From positions 20,426,001-20,490,000 of the forward strand of contig NC_092671.1 in the NCBI RefSeq assembly GCF_964355755.1: 64,000 nucleotides of DNA, given 5' to 3'. The translations under genes were made by a program, and so were the position numbers. Source of the stretch: Antedon mediterranea (taxonomy: Eukaryota > Echinodermata > Crinoidea > Comatulida > Antedonidae). Below are positions 24,601 to 39,600 of the stretch, in pieces (position 1 is the first letter of the stretch; every line of letters begins with the position of its first letter). Under the pieces are notes generated by a model. It was given only the letters and a program-made list of their open reading frames with translations, had not been told where the DNA came from and made no database searches.

Positions 24601-27600
24601 GCATTCATAGTTATGTGGGTATGGTTGTGGGAAATTCTTGGATTGTATATGGCCACTTGGTGCAGTTTGATTCCCTCCACAACCTGAAAAATACATTTAT
24701 ACAAACACACCTAATCATAGACACATGATGTTTGTCAGCATAACTTTTTTTTTGTCCACTCCTGTGGAATAATATTCTTCCAATAACTTTAGTTTTCATG
24801 TGCCAAACAACTATGCACATATAAATGACTTTTCAACTTGACAGCTGAACAGTGTGTTGCATAATGAATAATCTAATAACAATGTATACATGCTCAACAG
24901 ATCCACAACATATTTTGGGAAGTTCTCAGATAACAAAATCAAACATACCATTACTATTGGCCAAGAAGGTTGCATTAAAGCCTCGTCCATTAATGCTACT
25001 GTCAGTATAGAAACGGACATACATTTCATTACCAGTAGTTGTTACAACTGTAGGCTTAGTTTGTTCATCACAAAGTTGTGTAAGATAATTCAGTGAGTCA
25101 TCTGTGCCAGAATATACCTAAAACACAAGTGGTTAGAGGAAGCTAATGGAAATTACAGTATAATCTTTTTCTTATTGCCTTGTTTAGTACCCTTTAGCGA
25201 GGATTAAAATTGAAAATTGTAATGCAACAGATCAGATACTAAATTTAGTTCGGCAACTAAAATGTGCCATTTTTAGGCCCTGTGGCCCCCTATTTCAAAA
25301 TCCTGGATTCGCCACTGAACATTCAGCAAATGTTTATGATGGGCCGATTTTGAAACAACTTCACTTTCATCCTTTAAACAAGAATGTTTATAACATCCAA
25401 TTATAGATATCCTGTATACAGTTACAGTTACAATTGAATGTCATCTGCGTATATGTGTGTTAAATATTCTCATTAGGACCAATGACACTGAAATTGTAAT
25501 AAACGTAGTATGAGAAAAGATAAGGACCACAAACCACCTTGTCTTCAGTGTTTTCATTGCTAATTTTAACCCATTTACTAGATTACAAGTAGGATTTTTA
25601 AGGTAAAAATGTTAAAACGGTCTAACTAAGGCAACCTTTTTTACAAAAAAATATCTAAAAAGATCCTTGACCATCACAAGAGGAGGTTATCTGAGTTATG
25701 ATTATATTTTACAAAATTATGGCTAAAACATACCAATAAGGCATCATACTGGCAATTATTAGACGTTTCCAAATCAAAATCATTTATGGTTAACGTGATA
25801 GAACTTCCAATTTCTGAAGTGACAATCCAGTCACATTCTACTTCATGTGGATATCCTTGAGGGTATCCAGGACTTGTGATAACACCACTGTTGTCATTAA
25901 TTTCACCACCACATCCTACAGAAGAAGCAAAAAAGAAGCAAAATGAATGTGTCATTTATATTACAGAATACACGTTTTAATGTAACTAATTAAACGTTTT
26001 GATTACACAGTGAGCGAGGCATTAATTTTATCTCTCCATGTGTCACAAAAGGCAAGGTTCTATTTTATTATTAGCAATAAATCCTCCATGACCATGTCAG
26101 CACGCTTCTCGATTGTTGAAGTTGAATTTTCTCATTGTTTCGAGTGATGTGCAAGCTGATTGGGTCTAGCATTTTCGCTTAGCAATGTAATTCAATTCAA
26201 TTCAATTTCTTTATTGCTGCAAATGCCATCAAGGGCTAATATCCGCTTAAACATACTACATCAATCAAACATAATTATACATATTTATATTTAAAATGTA
26301 AACACATAAAATATATAGTCATTACTACTGTAGTGGTGGTTATTATTTTTAATTATTGTAATTATTGTTATTATGATTATAGTTGTTAGTTATCCGCTAA
26401 CGAAGTTGCTGGATAACCCCTTGTGATTGTACGAAATCCTATTCTTTTTTTTCTTATTCTTCTTTCTTTCTGTAATTTTTGTGTCACGCGTATCTAAAAA
26501 ACTTGCAAACATAATGTTTCGTAACTTTCTCAACATATAGCGACATAGAGTTCGAGGCGTTTAATTCGGGCCTCGGGATTTCACATTGGGGGAGGAGACC
26601 ATAGGTAGAGCAAGAGTATTCAATAGTATTTAAGAATAGAGATTTTTCTGATAGCAGATTTGTAGACAGAAGAAATTTGAGTGTGCCACTTAAGGTTGTC
26701 AGAAATAAAATGCCAAGGTACTTTAAATGATGGACCTGTTCAACTATAGTTCTATGAAGGTGTAAAGGGCGGAACACAGTAGGTATTCTACGGAAGTCAA
26801 AATTTAAAATTTTACATTTATTAGGGGCGAAGGATAAACCATTGTTGAGGGACCAGGATTCTAAATGAGATGCTAGATGTAGATAGCTACGTCTAACCTA
26901 TGGCCTAACTTTAAACAACTCAACAGTAATATCTTTGAGAATTTGTTGATTTTCCAAACTATTTACTTCTGCGATCATTGTACAATCTTGAAAGCTGCTA
27001 AAATTAAGGGCTCACAAAAATGTTGAGCTTTACTATAATTGAAAACAAGATTGTTTAATTGGTTTTTTCTTTCAAAATGTTTAGCAAAATAGTGTAAAGC
27101 AATAACAAATTAACATTTGAGAAATTAGGACATAATAGAAATTAAATTTTCAACAAAGATGATTACAGATATTACAGAGTATTTGAGGTACACAGAATAT
27201 TCACAAAAAATAGGAAGACAGAGAAATAACAAACAAACAATGTCTCTCGTCTTAAAAACACCTTACCATCTACAGCATATATTGCTCTGAAACCAAGTTC
27301 TGAAACTGAGGAATCTGTTACAAAGTGAATCCAAAGATTAGAACCAGTACTTTGAAGACTGTAACCTTCTGGCAAAAAAAGTTGTCCACATATAGTTATT
27401 ATTACTCGTGCTGTCTCATCATCACCATCGCGAACCTAACAAATACAAGTATATAAAAATCAGTGTAAGGTATTTAGTTCTATTGTCCTCAATCAATATC
27501 AATTTAGAGTTAGCTTCTAGAAAAAGTAATTGCAAAACCTTGAAAATTGACTAATCAATTAAAATCATTGATTAAAATGTTTTTTCTTGTTCTTATTCCT

Positions 27601-30600
27601 CTATTGTTCTTTTCTACGTCTATTTTATGTTCTGTGATTCTGGTTTAAAGAGTTCCACCAGTAATTGCGAAATCTCTGATTCATTACTCTGTTCATGATC
27701 TTTCAATGCCTTTTTGGGTTCTCTCTTAGTGTTTTTTACTCTTTCAAAGCTCTAGTCAGAGTATGGATAGCAATCTCCTAATGTGTCTCTCAATGCATTT
27801 CTTGATGTCTATCTTCATCTATGGACACAATGCTTCACATCTGTCGACTAAGGACTTTACATTTTCACTATGACAATGTAGACTGCTACCCTATTGCGTC
27901 GGTTTTTTCTTCATATGTGGGGGCACTAGGTGACTGGCATGTCAACTAGCAAATTTGGGAACTTGTTCATTGTATTTTTGGCATTTGCTCTCTGACATGA
28001 ATACCAGTGGATAACGTAACGCTTCAGAAGTTTACCAAAATCATAGCCGAGAATGATCTCGCAATGATTTTCTGAGAATGTAAAGTGAATTATTTTTGCA
28101 AACTTTGATTTATTGATTTTTAAATAAAGCTTTTAATAAAAAAGCTTATGACCTTGGTCTTATCATTAGGACACCAGCCTTCATTTAGAAAATTAAGGAT
28201 CAGGCTAGGACACACGTGACCGAAGCCCGTGTACTTCCACTGGCCCAGCGAGGTGGACGGACGAGCACTACTAGGGATTACCAAGTCAGTCATATGTTAA
28301 CTGGCACGTCAACAAAAATGCCCACCTAATCTAAACGTTCATATACCTGTCAACGAGCAACTTTCGACTACGACCCATGTAGACGTGATCTTCCTTCACT
28401 TTCACTCAAATCTAAAAGTCCCTAATAACACTCAGTTTATGTTCCAAAGGATGATTAGAAGTTAAGATACTGGTCTGTTTCCATTGGTTTTCTGTAAACA
28501 CCTGTTGGTCAACGTTAGTTAAATATTGCAGGTCTTCGGTGCCTATGGGGATAGCAGCTATGATGTCATCTACGTATATCTGCACCATAGGTTTGATGCT
28601 AGGTGTAGCTGTATTGTTTGCTCAGTTTTCTAGATTTTCCATAAAAATGTTGGCCATAATGGGACTGACTGGACTTCCCAATGCAATACCTTCTTTTTTT
28701 TTTCGTACTGTATGTGGTGTTAAGAACTATATTAGTATTCATATTCATTTATTATCCAGAAAAATAAAAACAATAATACAAAAAGCATAAATTACATAAA
28801 ACAAAAACAAGCATAGAAAAACGCAGGACACTATCCTGGCGGATTGTCAAAAAGCAAAAATATCGCTATAATAGACTCTCCTGATAGTGCTGGTGGCAAA
28901 ATAACAGAAACAAGGTTAAACATTTAACAATCCGGTAACATAGAATTTATATAAAACAGAATAAAAATTGCAATCATTATAAATAAACATGTCTGTGATA
29001 TATACCGGAATCTCAAATAATGCACAAGTAAAGAGTGCGTTAGTGGAGATGACTCTCCACTAACGTACGAATTTAGACATGTGCATTATTTGTTTTATAA
29101 TATGGGTCTGTGAACCATTTTCAGAAGTCAGGCCTACCACGGCAAGCACCACTAGTCGGCAACCAAATCACCGCCCAGCCTAGCTAGCAAAACAGTCATG
29201 TAGCAGTGGTGTGTTTTTGGTTTTTGTGCTATTCTGCAAAACAAGTTAAACGCAGGAGAGTGCTGTGCGGTTATGCTTTTTTGCTGCGCACTTTTTGCAC
29301 TCCAGTGCATGATAGTAAACGAACTCATTTCACGTCTGATTGGCTACATCCTTGAACCCATGTTATAACAGTTATTGTTAACTTCAAATTTGATTTTAAA
29401 ATGTTTGATTCTGTTTGTTCTAATATTGTTTACATTTATATCTAAGTGCCCTGCATTATTTCAATGGTCTGGTTGATAGTTGTCTTTGTAAACAATGCAG
29501 TGACATCATATGAAATGACCACATGTTTGGTTGGTCAATTTTAATGTTCTTCAAATCCATGGCAAGTTGTTTTGAGTTTTTAATGTGAAATGCTGCATTG
29601 TCCACTAAGGGTGAAAGTATTTGTGAAAAACTGACACAAGAACAAGTGATAGCAAAGAGATATGATGATAGACAATGTCACTTGGGGCATCACATAAGGC
29701 TATCGATGCTAGTAGCTGCAACGCAGACAAATAAGTCTTTTATTATTCATTTTTTTGCTGACCGGTCATTCTCTTGCACAGCTCCATCCTCTTCCATAAT
29801 CAATCAAGAAGGCCAATTTATTTGACATCTTCAAACAATTGGCTGAAAACCCATCTCTTTCGCATAGCATATATGAAATGACGTAATTTTCACCTTGTTT
29901 TGAGCCTTGTGGTCGTAGAGAAAATTAATTTTGGTTAAGCGCTAACATATATATATTGTTATTTTTTATGGTTTATCAATAGGAAAAAATCAAAAAATTC
30001 ATCATTTAAAACCAGATAAATTTTTCGAGAATTGATTAAAAAGTGTATTCAACCATTGTTAGGCTAATATAACAATGTTAAGATTGAAAATAATAAGGTA
30101 TTAACAAACCTGAACATAATCGTAACCACAGCTATTATGATCCTCTAGGTGTAGATTAGTAAATGTAAGATTTATTGTACTACCTAGATTTGCCTGAATA
30201 CGCCATACACAATCAACATTATGAGGGTAAGGATTTGGATAGTTAGGACTTTCAATTACTCCAGTTCTTCTCTTAAGAACATTATTACAGTCTGTGGAGA
30301 GAAAAAAAGTAGATACAATGCATTTATTCCTGAAGCTTTTTTTTATTGTGAGTTTTGAGTTTATTTTAATTTATTTTATAGAGGATGATATTTTCAGAAT
30401 TGAATTCTTACTTGAAGCATAAGATGCCAGGAAACCACGGCCACTAATACTGAAGTCAGACCTGAACTTCACTCTCATCTGGTAATCAGTTGATTGTGTA
30501 GGTAATAAAGGAAAAACTTCACCACAATATGTTATTATAACGGAATCTGCTTCTGTTGCTCCATCATATACCTAAAAAAGAAACTAATGTAATGTAATGG

Positions 30601-33600
30601 ACATCTCAGTAGATGACTTTTGTTTTTGTTTATTTATTGCCAAACGCAAGCGTTGCCACACGAAAATTACACAGTCAATATCATCATACTCGAGAATTTG
30701 CTGGATTTTATATGTTTAATGACAGGGGCAAGATAATTAAGCGAAAATTACTCAGTCAATATCATACTCGAGGATATATTTACTTGCAGTAGTAGTCATG
30801 TGATGCAGTTTCAACCAATCACGTTCACATTATTACATAGGCTATGTAGTAAACATATTACACATAAAAAAAACATACACATTATAATAAAAATATAAGA
30901 ATATATATACGAATATGTCTAAACGTTTACAATCCGAATTTCCAGCAAACACGGCACTCTCTAGGCCCAGAAACCAAACAAGTTTAACTATAACTTAGGC
31001 CAGAACTTGCTTGTCTGTGTACATTTTTTTGAGAGCTACTTTTATTGCTTTTTTTATACTTGGTAATAAGAAAAACAAATTTATGCTGATCTATATAAAT
31101 CTTGATATACTGAGGACATTTTGGACACTGAATTCCTCCCTGAAGAAAAGAAGGTTGTTCTCAAAGGAGAAGAAAATCTATGCCAAATAATAGATCGTCT
31201 GATCGGATGGATTTCTATAAAATATTTTTGCCAGAAATCAAATTTGTTGTTGACTCAATTAAGTGGGCCTAAAAAAGGAAAAATGAGCTGTTCACAAAAT
31301 AGAGGCATCATTAACTTGTTCCAAGTTAAATACTTGGGTGTTGAACTTGATAGAAAACTTTCAGGAGAATTAATTGCAAAATCAATTGGTAAGAAAAGTG
31401 CAGATAGACTACGATTTATGTACAGACAGGCAAAAGCTGTAAATGTAAACTCAAAGAAAATACTTTGCTCTGCATTAATCCAATGTCACTACGATTAAGT
31501 TTGCTCATCATGGTATTCAGCTCTTCCAATGTACATGAAAAATAAATTACAGGTTATGCAAAATAAAGTAGTTCGTTTCATTAGAAATAAGGGACCACGC
31601 AGTCATGTTGGCAAGCGTGAATTAGATGAGCTTGGTATGTTAAACGTTGCAGATCGTGTTATTCAATTAAAACTAAACCATGTATACAAAATATCAAAGT
31701 CTACCGGACCAGAATATCTTAATCAGCATTTTATTAACATTTCAGAAAGACATAACTACAATACTAGACAAAGTGAAATGAATTATGTTAAAACAAGAGT
31801 AACCAGCCAAAATAGTAATAGTCTTCAACTAGTCTACATAGATTTAAACATCAAGTTAAATTACACTTAGCGACCAAATCCAGTTTGCATACTGGGGTTA
31901 ATTAAATTAGTATCATTATTTTAATATTTTACCGTACATATTTTACATATTTTAAAGTATTTAACTCAATTGTAAAGTATTTTAAACCTAAAGTAGTTTT
32001 AAAAATATCTTATGTTTTAATGTTTATGTTAATTTTATATTGATTTTATTATAGGCCTATTTCTAGTTTTATAGTAATAGTGTATTTAAGTAAATTTTAA
32101 AAGTATTCATGTATTTATTTAAGGTAGTTTACTTTGATACATAATGTCTTAATGTTTTTTAAATGTTATGGAGTGTACCGGTAATTTTTTGTTATAGGAC
32201 CCCAACGAAATAAACCGTAAGGTTTTATTGGGTCATCCTGAGCTTTGTTTTTTACTTTTAAGTTTATATTACAACCGTCCATTATTGTATTGTTAATTAT
32301 GTGCTCGAATGAAATTGAATTGAATTGACACCCATGTGCACATATTGCCAGTTTCATACGTATTGGCTTAAACCTGCAAGATATAGGTGCTTCTCTAGTA
32401 TCTTAATCTAACTGATTCCACATGGTTAATGGGAACAATGCGTTGGAAATACAATTTATGTGATTCAGTATGACCATAGATTGAGGTCAACAACAGATGA
32501 TCTTGTTGCACGACCATTATTGTCTCCGGAAAATGTAACGTAATCCTTGATATTAAGATCATTAATGTTAAGCAAGCATTGATGGAAGTAGTTAACATCC
32601 ATATATTCTCTTCTATATGATAGGGGCAGTAAATTGAGCAAGGTTAGACGTTCTTTGTAATCTTGATCTGACTAAATCAAAATGTATTTGGTAGCTTTAC
32701 GCTGTACACTTTCCAAACGTTGCATGTTACATTTGGATGTGCCACTCCACAATGAGCTAGCATACGCAAGGTTGGTTCTAACCAGGGAGGTGAATAACGT
32801 CCTAGTAATACTGATAGGGGCATTGTAACCCATAGCCCGTTTAATCATACCAAGTTTGCGATTACATTTAGAGACAACTTTGGTGACGTGCTCATTCGAT
32901 TTAAGATGATTAGATATTTCGATCCCCAGATCATTGATACAATCAGGTCTAGCGAGACAAATACCTTTCATCCTGTAGTCATATATTACAGGGTTTCGTT
33001 TTCTAGTAATAGATATTATTTGAAATTTAGAAGGATTTAAACATAGATCCAAAATTCTGTACGACAAGTAAAGGTGTTACAAATAATAATCAACGCAATA
33101 TGCGGACGATACAATTGTCATTCTCGATATTCGAAAGAGTCTATTTTGAGCACTATGAAAGTTCGTAAAAATGTTGCCAATATTTCTGGATTAAAAATAA
33201 ATCAAGATAAATAAAAGTGATGTGTATAGGATCGGATAAACATATACTAAATAAATTTGAAGAGGATAACAAACTAAACAAAAGGTCCAACACTCTTACT
33301 TGGAGTTAAATTTACACTTGATCCTTCGAATCTGTTTACTCTGAACCTATTGACAAAATTAAAACGCTTACAACATTTGGTCCGCAGGAAATCTCACCCC
33401 AATTCGCAAGATAACGATAATTAAGACATTAATAGTGCCCATGCTTACTTTCTTGTTTACTGTGAAAGCCAATCCACATATCATTTTTCTTTTCATTTTG
33501 AATTGCAAATCGGATGAAATAAAAATAATACAACAATAGAAAAAAAAAAGGGGGGGGGGGGAAAGATTAAAATGGTCCATGTAGAGTCGTTTTGCTACTA

Positions 33601-36600
33601 CGCACAGAAAGTATCATGGGTAAAACGCTTTCTAGATGAAAACAGGGGTCGTTGGAAAGTCATATGGCGAGACTTTTTACATCCTGCTGGGGGTAATTTG
33701 ATTTGGTATTTAATATATCACATAATAACTCAATTCTTAATAGAATAAGTGACAGTTTGTTTTTTAAAAATGTTGAAGAAAAAAATAGCTAGCCTCAATG
33801 CAGTTCTGGCTTTACAATATTTTTCCTATATCATATATCGCTTACATGCAGATTTTCTTTTTCGATTTTGCATAATACTTTCGAAGGTTTGTAAGAATGA
33901 GTAATATTAATCTTTGGGACATATTAGAAAGAGCCTCATTTTATTTTTTAATAAAGGTATTCCAAGCCTGATTAATGGGTTTATCAAGGATAACCTTCCA
34001 ATTTTGGGCCTGGAAGAATGAGTTTATAGGACAAAAATTAGCTTTGGAATAATTAGAATCAACTTTAAACGAGCATTCACTCTCTAGCTTGAAATAAAAC
34101 ATCAGAACCATGGTCACTTGCACCAATTGGAGAAAGAAAATATACTCTTTCAACCTCAAGTTCATTTTCAGTAAGAATAAAATCAAGCAAAGAGGGATTG
34201 TCACTACCACAGGCTATCATAAAATCATTCATATGTTGATAAAGAAAATTGTCAGAGCAAACGTCATAGAAAAGTTGCTGTTCGGTATTAGGACAACCCA
34301 AAACACAGTGATTCTACCAGTGGATCTCTTTGATATTTAAGTCACCTGTAATAATTAACTGGTCATGATTTGTGCCACGAATTTTAGAAATAGTGTTTTT
34401 AACCGAAAGGTTATATTCAGCAAGAGAATTTGGAAGACGATAAAGGCAGGCTAAAATCAAATTGTCCCTCAATTATCTTGTCAATTTTTCAGAGTATATT
34501 CTGTATAGTTAAAGACCCCTTCCCTGCAATTTTGGACGTTTTTTGGAAAATAATACATATATATCACTTTAAAAACATTAAACCATGTCATTCCTTGTCT
34601 TAAATGTATGTTTTATGGTAAATTATGATAAAAAGTGAGAAACAATGCACTACCTAAGTAGCTCGCGGCGATCGACCTCTCGTGGACGGTCTCAGGCCTA
34701 GCCTAGCTAGGCTTAGTTTTGTAGGCCTAGCTGGTAAACATCGGTAACGTACGAACATCGTACGCTAGCTATATACCTAGCCTGACGTTGTATAGTTGCT
34801 GCATTAATTGTCTTTCTATTTTTGCCAGACTCCGTTGATACAAATTGGGGAAAACCCGGTATTTTCGCTGAAAAGTTAGGAGTCTTCCATTTGTTTTGGC
34901 TTCACGATCGATCGAAAAGTGGGCGAATTACAGGTGAAAAACAAAAATATCAATCCGCGCGCAATGCATTTTGGGATTTATAGCGGGCCGCTATAATTAT
35001 TAAAATCGATTTATTTTTCACATTTTTAACCGTTTAAAGACGAAAAAAGTTATCGCAATAGGACCATATAGTATTATTTTTACATTAAATATAGTTTGTG
35101 ATCTTAAATTAGATCTAAAAAACGTAGGGAATGGGGCTTTAACAAAATGGTGAAAATATGTTAAATTTTAAAATTAGAAAAAAAATCAGAATTCACGTGA
35201 ACCGTATTTTCATTTGTATGACGTATCATATGTATTGACTCCGGACCCAGCATTGCTGAGCTCCGGAAACAAGTAAACAAGTAAACAAGTAAATGACTTA
35301 TTATAAAATTAAGAGAAAAAAGTTGATTTTTTTTCATCATTAATTACAAATAAACAATTTTTTAATTTCGATAAACAAACTATGACATTTTCTTGGACCG
35401 AAATAACAAACATTAGCTAGGTTCACATTCAGAAATTATCATGAGTTTCTTTATCATGATGTTCTATATGAACCTGCAGGAAGTCGTTAACGTGATCTTG
35501 TTTATCAAGTTAATTCCAGCTAACATTCTCTCACCATTATATGCAGAGACGAAATTCAACCAATCAGCGCTTGGTTATTTACTGCGTCATCGGCCACCCA
35601 CCGGAAGAAGTCACCATTGTTGTAGTTTTGATTTCTTTGCCAGCTTCAACAAGTTGTTTTTGTTTTCTTAGGTTTAACCCACTATATTGTTTCGGACATC
35701 ATACATCAAGTTAGTAAGACGATTAAAGAATGAAATATCGAAATCGGGAGAACGAACCAGAAATTAATGTGAAACATTGTGAGACTATTTCAAAAGCTAG
35801 CCTAGACCGTCGAACCTACACTCGATCCACCACAAAGGCATGCACGACCTTACGAAAAGGCAGACACTTCTGCTATTTGCATGCAAGCCGCAACTTGTAT
35901 TATTTTGTAAACTATTGATTGTAAACCACGAAATGGATAATAAAATATCGTTGTGATGCATGTGTAGATGATTTCATATTCTTCAAATTAATTTATAGAC
36001 TTGACAGGGAATAGATTTTTTAAACAAAGCTAATTCCTAAATAGCATCGTAAATTTCTAGGCCGAATTTTTTTTTTTCACAAAGTTAGTAGGGACTACTT
36101 ACTAACTATTCTAGACCTAGATATGCATATTAAATATTTCTGTTATGAATTTCAGTAAATATAATAGATATAATAAAATAATAAAATATTCGATGTAGTA
36201 CAGTTGTGTTGCGATTTAATAGACCAATGTATCATGTGACGGGACAAAAATACGTATAGCCTGGTGAATAAATTCGTCCACGTTCAATCCGTCGTGCAAA
36301 TAGAGAGTGTACGGTGGAATGTTTGTTTGTGTACCAACTCCATTTACAAACAAGATGAGATTTTTATAGTTAAACTCATGTGTTTTGAAACCTAAAGTTC
36401 TTCAAAATTACGGAGTTAATAAATTTCATAAATTTTGGACGTTCTTTATTACTGCCGAAATTGTAACTACTTCGGAAAGGTAAGCGTGAGTAAGGTGAAA
36501 TTACAGACGGGCCATGGGTTGTTTTCATATTAATTCATTTTAGTTATCACATTCAATAGAGCGCATCTCCGTTATTTGAGCCCGATTTTCGCACAAATTT

Positions 36601-39600
36601 TAGTATGTGCTTACTCAATTAATTATCTTTCTCATGAGTTATCAACATTTTCATTTTGATGACGTCATCACGTGTAAAAACTTGAATAACGTAGGTCGTG
36701 TAATATCACCTTCACGATATATTTGAATATTTGACAGCTCTTCAGAATTAAAGGTGACCTTAAAGATTATTACTTATTATGAAAGCTGATGAAATGTAGA
36801 TATGAATTCATATAAAAATTAAGCCTATCGGATGTTGTGACGTTAACATATGGCCAGATGAAGTTAAAAAGTAGTTTTTTCATCTTTTTCGTCATAGTTA
36901 TACAAATTTCAAAGAGCGCGCACAGCGCTTCTACGTGCCAGATTTTCTTCCAATTCTTATATTTATTTGCTCAATTCATTATCTTTCGAAATTGTCATCT
37001 TTGAGTTTATTTTGATAATTCCATCATACCAAAAAATTAGAACATGATGTGTGTCCCGTAATTTCACCTATGCTACACTGTATATAGATATACAGTATAT
37101 ACTGTACATATTGTATATGGCATATAATAGGCACAACGCATCATGTCATAGGATGGCGTACATCAACTTTTTACGATCGTATGTTAACGTACATGCATGT
37201 TTAAAAAGTGTTAATTTCATTAAAATGATAAAAATGATCACCTATAATTCGTCAAAGTGACGAATTAAATTCTAGTTCTAAAATGTCTTCTTTTTTTTTT
37301 TTAATATAACAGAATTAGACTTTGGTAGTAATATAGACGATTATTTATCAAAAAGCACAATAAGCAACCAGAGGTAAATCATAGATATGGTGTTGTTACA
37401 TTAAAATGTATCTGACCTTAACATAATCATACTGGCACAATGAATGGCTTTCAATGTCAAAGTCGGAAAATACAAGACTGACGGTGCTTCCTTGGTTCAC
37501 TGTAATAATCCAGAAACACTCTGCATTGTGACCATAAGAATATGGATAATTTGGTGATGTAAAAGATCCAGTTGGTGTTGTCAATTCACCACCACAACCT
37601 TGTAAAAATAATCAATAAAAATTGCTATTGAGTATCTTGGTATAACAGACATAAACATAAATATAATATAAAATAAATAAATGAGTTTTTCAGTCTTTGA
37701 ACTTGTTTTTCTACCTGTAGAACTTCCGTCCCATTCCATTCGGAATCCATCCGCTGTCTGAGAATTATCAGAGACAAACTTTAAGTAGATGCGATTACTA
37801 TGAGATATAATAACTGATGGATTGATATCAGTTCCACAATAAGTGCCGATCAAAGGTGATGTTGCATACCCACCATTCCTAAAATTTAAGCAACATTGTA
37901 TAATGTCATTAGTTTTTGCTAAATGGCAAGAAGAAATGCAGTAAAGTAAATAATAATAATAATAATAAAAATAAGTAGATTTAATTCGTCACTATGACAA
38001 ATTATAGGTTATATGCATTGATTTAAATAAAGATAATTTATTGTTACAAGATATATTGATTGATTTTCTCAGAATCTTTAATCATTTATATATATGATAG
38101 TGTCTTCCTAACGTAAATACAATGGCCGTTATCACAATCTGATCAAAGATTCCTCTGCGTATAATGTCATAAACCACATTTGTTACATAATAATAGACAT
38201 AAGTTACTTTTTTTCTAGATTTCATTATAAAGTATGTGTATAATCTTTACACTAAGAAATACAATTGAACAAACAATACGGATAAAAAAAAATCTTATTT
38301 CGTTTCGTTTCCCAAGGTGAGACTCGATCTCGTTACCTTGAATGCCATAGACATGAGCACAGGCAACCGAGCCACACACAACTGACTAAAAGTTGTAGAA
38401 AGATTTGTCCGTGTATTTACTATGCAGTAACCACTTGGTGCGGATAGATTATTAATTACATACCGCAGTATATATATTATATATATAGACATTTTAAGAA
38501 AGAAAGTTAGTGTTAAGTTTTTTATTTCGGCCTAAGAAAATGTCATCATTTGTTTGATTGTCAAAATTAATTTTTTGAAATTTAATATGCAATTAATGAT
38601 GACTTAATAAACTTTTGTTCTCTTAATTTCATAATAAATCATACATATGATACATACACTTTGAGAAAATGAAATGCAAAAATGCGCACCGTGAAAACAT
38701 AATCACATCGATTCCTGGCCATAAGGAATATACTCTGAAAAATTGACTTACCTAGATGAAACTGATAAAGATAATTGACGGACAAAATATTGACGGACAA
38801 AATTGTGCTAAGGAAAGAATAAATAAATAAAGATTCTGACAGAATCAATAAGGTTATATGCATGATAATGCATATAGCCTAATAATAATATCCTGGATTT
38901 ATATAGCCTAATGTTGTGAAACCTCTAAGCGCTGAACATTATTACCCCAGTCTAATTTTTGGATACATACTCCCACAATGCCGCTAGAAATCAGTTGTGT
39001 CTTGATCTAGTGGAGAGAGGCAAACGTAAGTAAAGTATCTTGCCTACGGATACAAGCAATGCGGCGGGAGTTTGATTCGAACCTTAATCTCACGATCACT
39101 AGTCCAACATCCAACACACTGCGCCATATGCCCTCACAAAATAACAAAACAATGTATCAGGAAGACATTTGTAATTAATTTAATTTGTAATGTATAAACT
39201 GAACAAAAACAATAGTATTCCAATACCTAATTTCAAGATAGTCATACACACAGTTAGTATGCACTTCGAGGAAGAATGATGTAAAGTTGAGTCGAATTTG
39301 TTGGCCCTCATTGACTGTGATACCCCATACGCATTCTCTATTGTGAGGATAGCCATCTGGGAATCCTGGTGATGTAATTACACCTGTGTTTGTGAAATAA
39401 TATCCTCCACAAGCTGGAAACAAAATGAAAGGTTAAACATTTATTACAAAACTACTAAAACCTAAAAGAGAGTTTATGGCAATGACATTTAAGCGTGGTT
39501 CCCACTAGCGACGCAACGCAAGGACGTAACGCAATGCAAGGGAATTGACTAATCACAAGCGATGGCTTATTCGCTTGTGATTGCTAACTGTCTATAACTT

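Noticed and set aside
35730-35918. Plus-strand frame that could be a small gene in the CUB7 intron
   Set aside because: Partly inside a duplicated repeat, no homology recognised, and no promoter or polyadenylation context that stands out.
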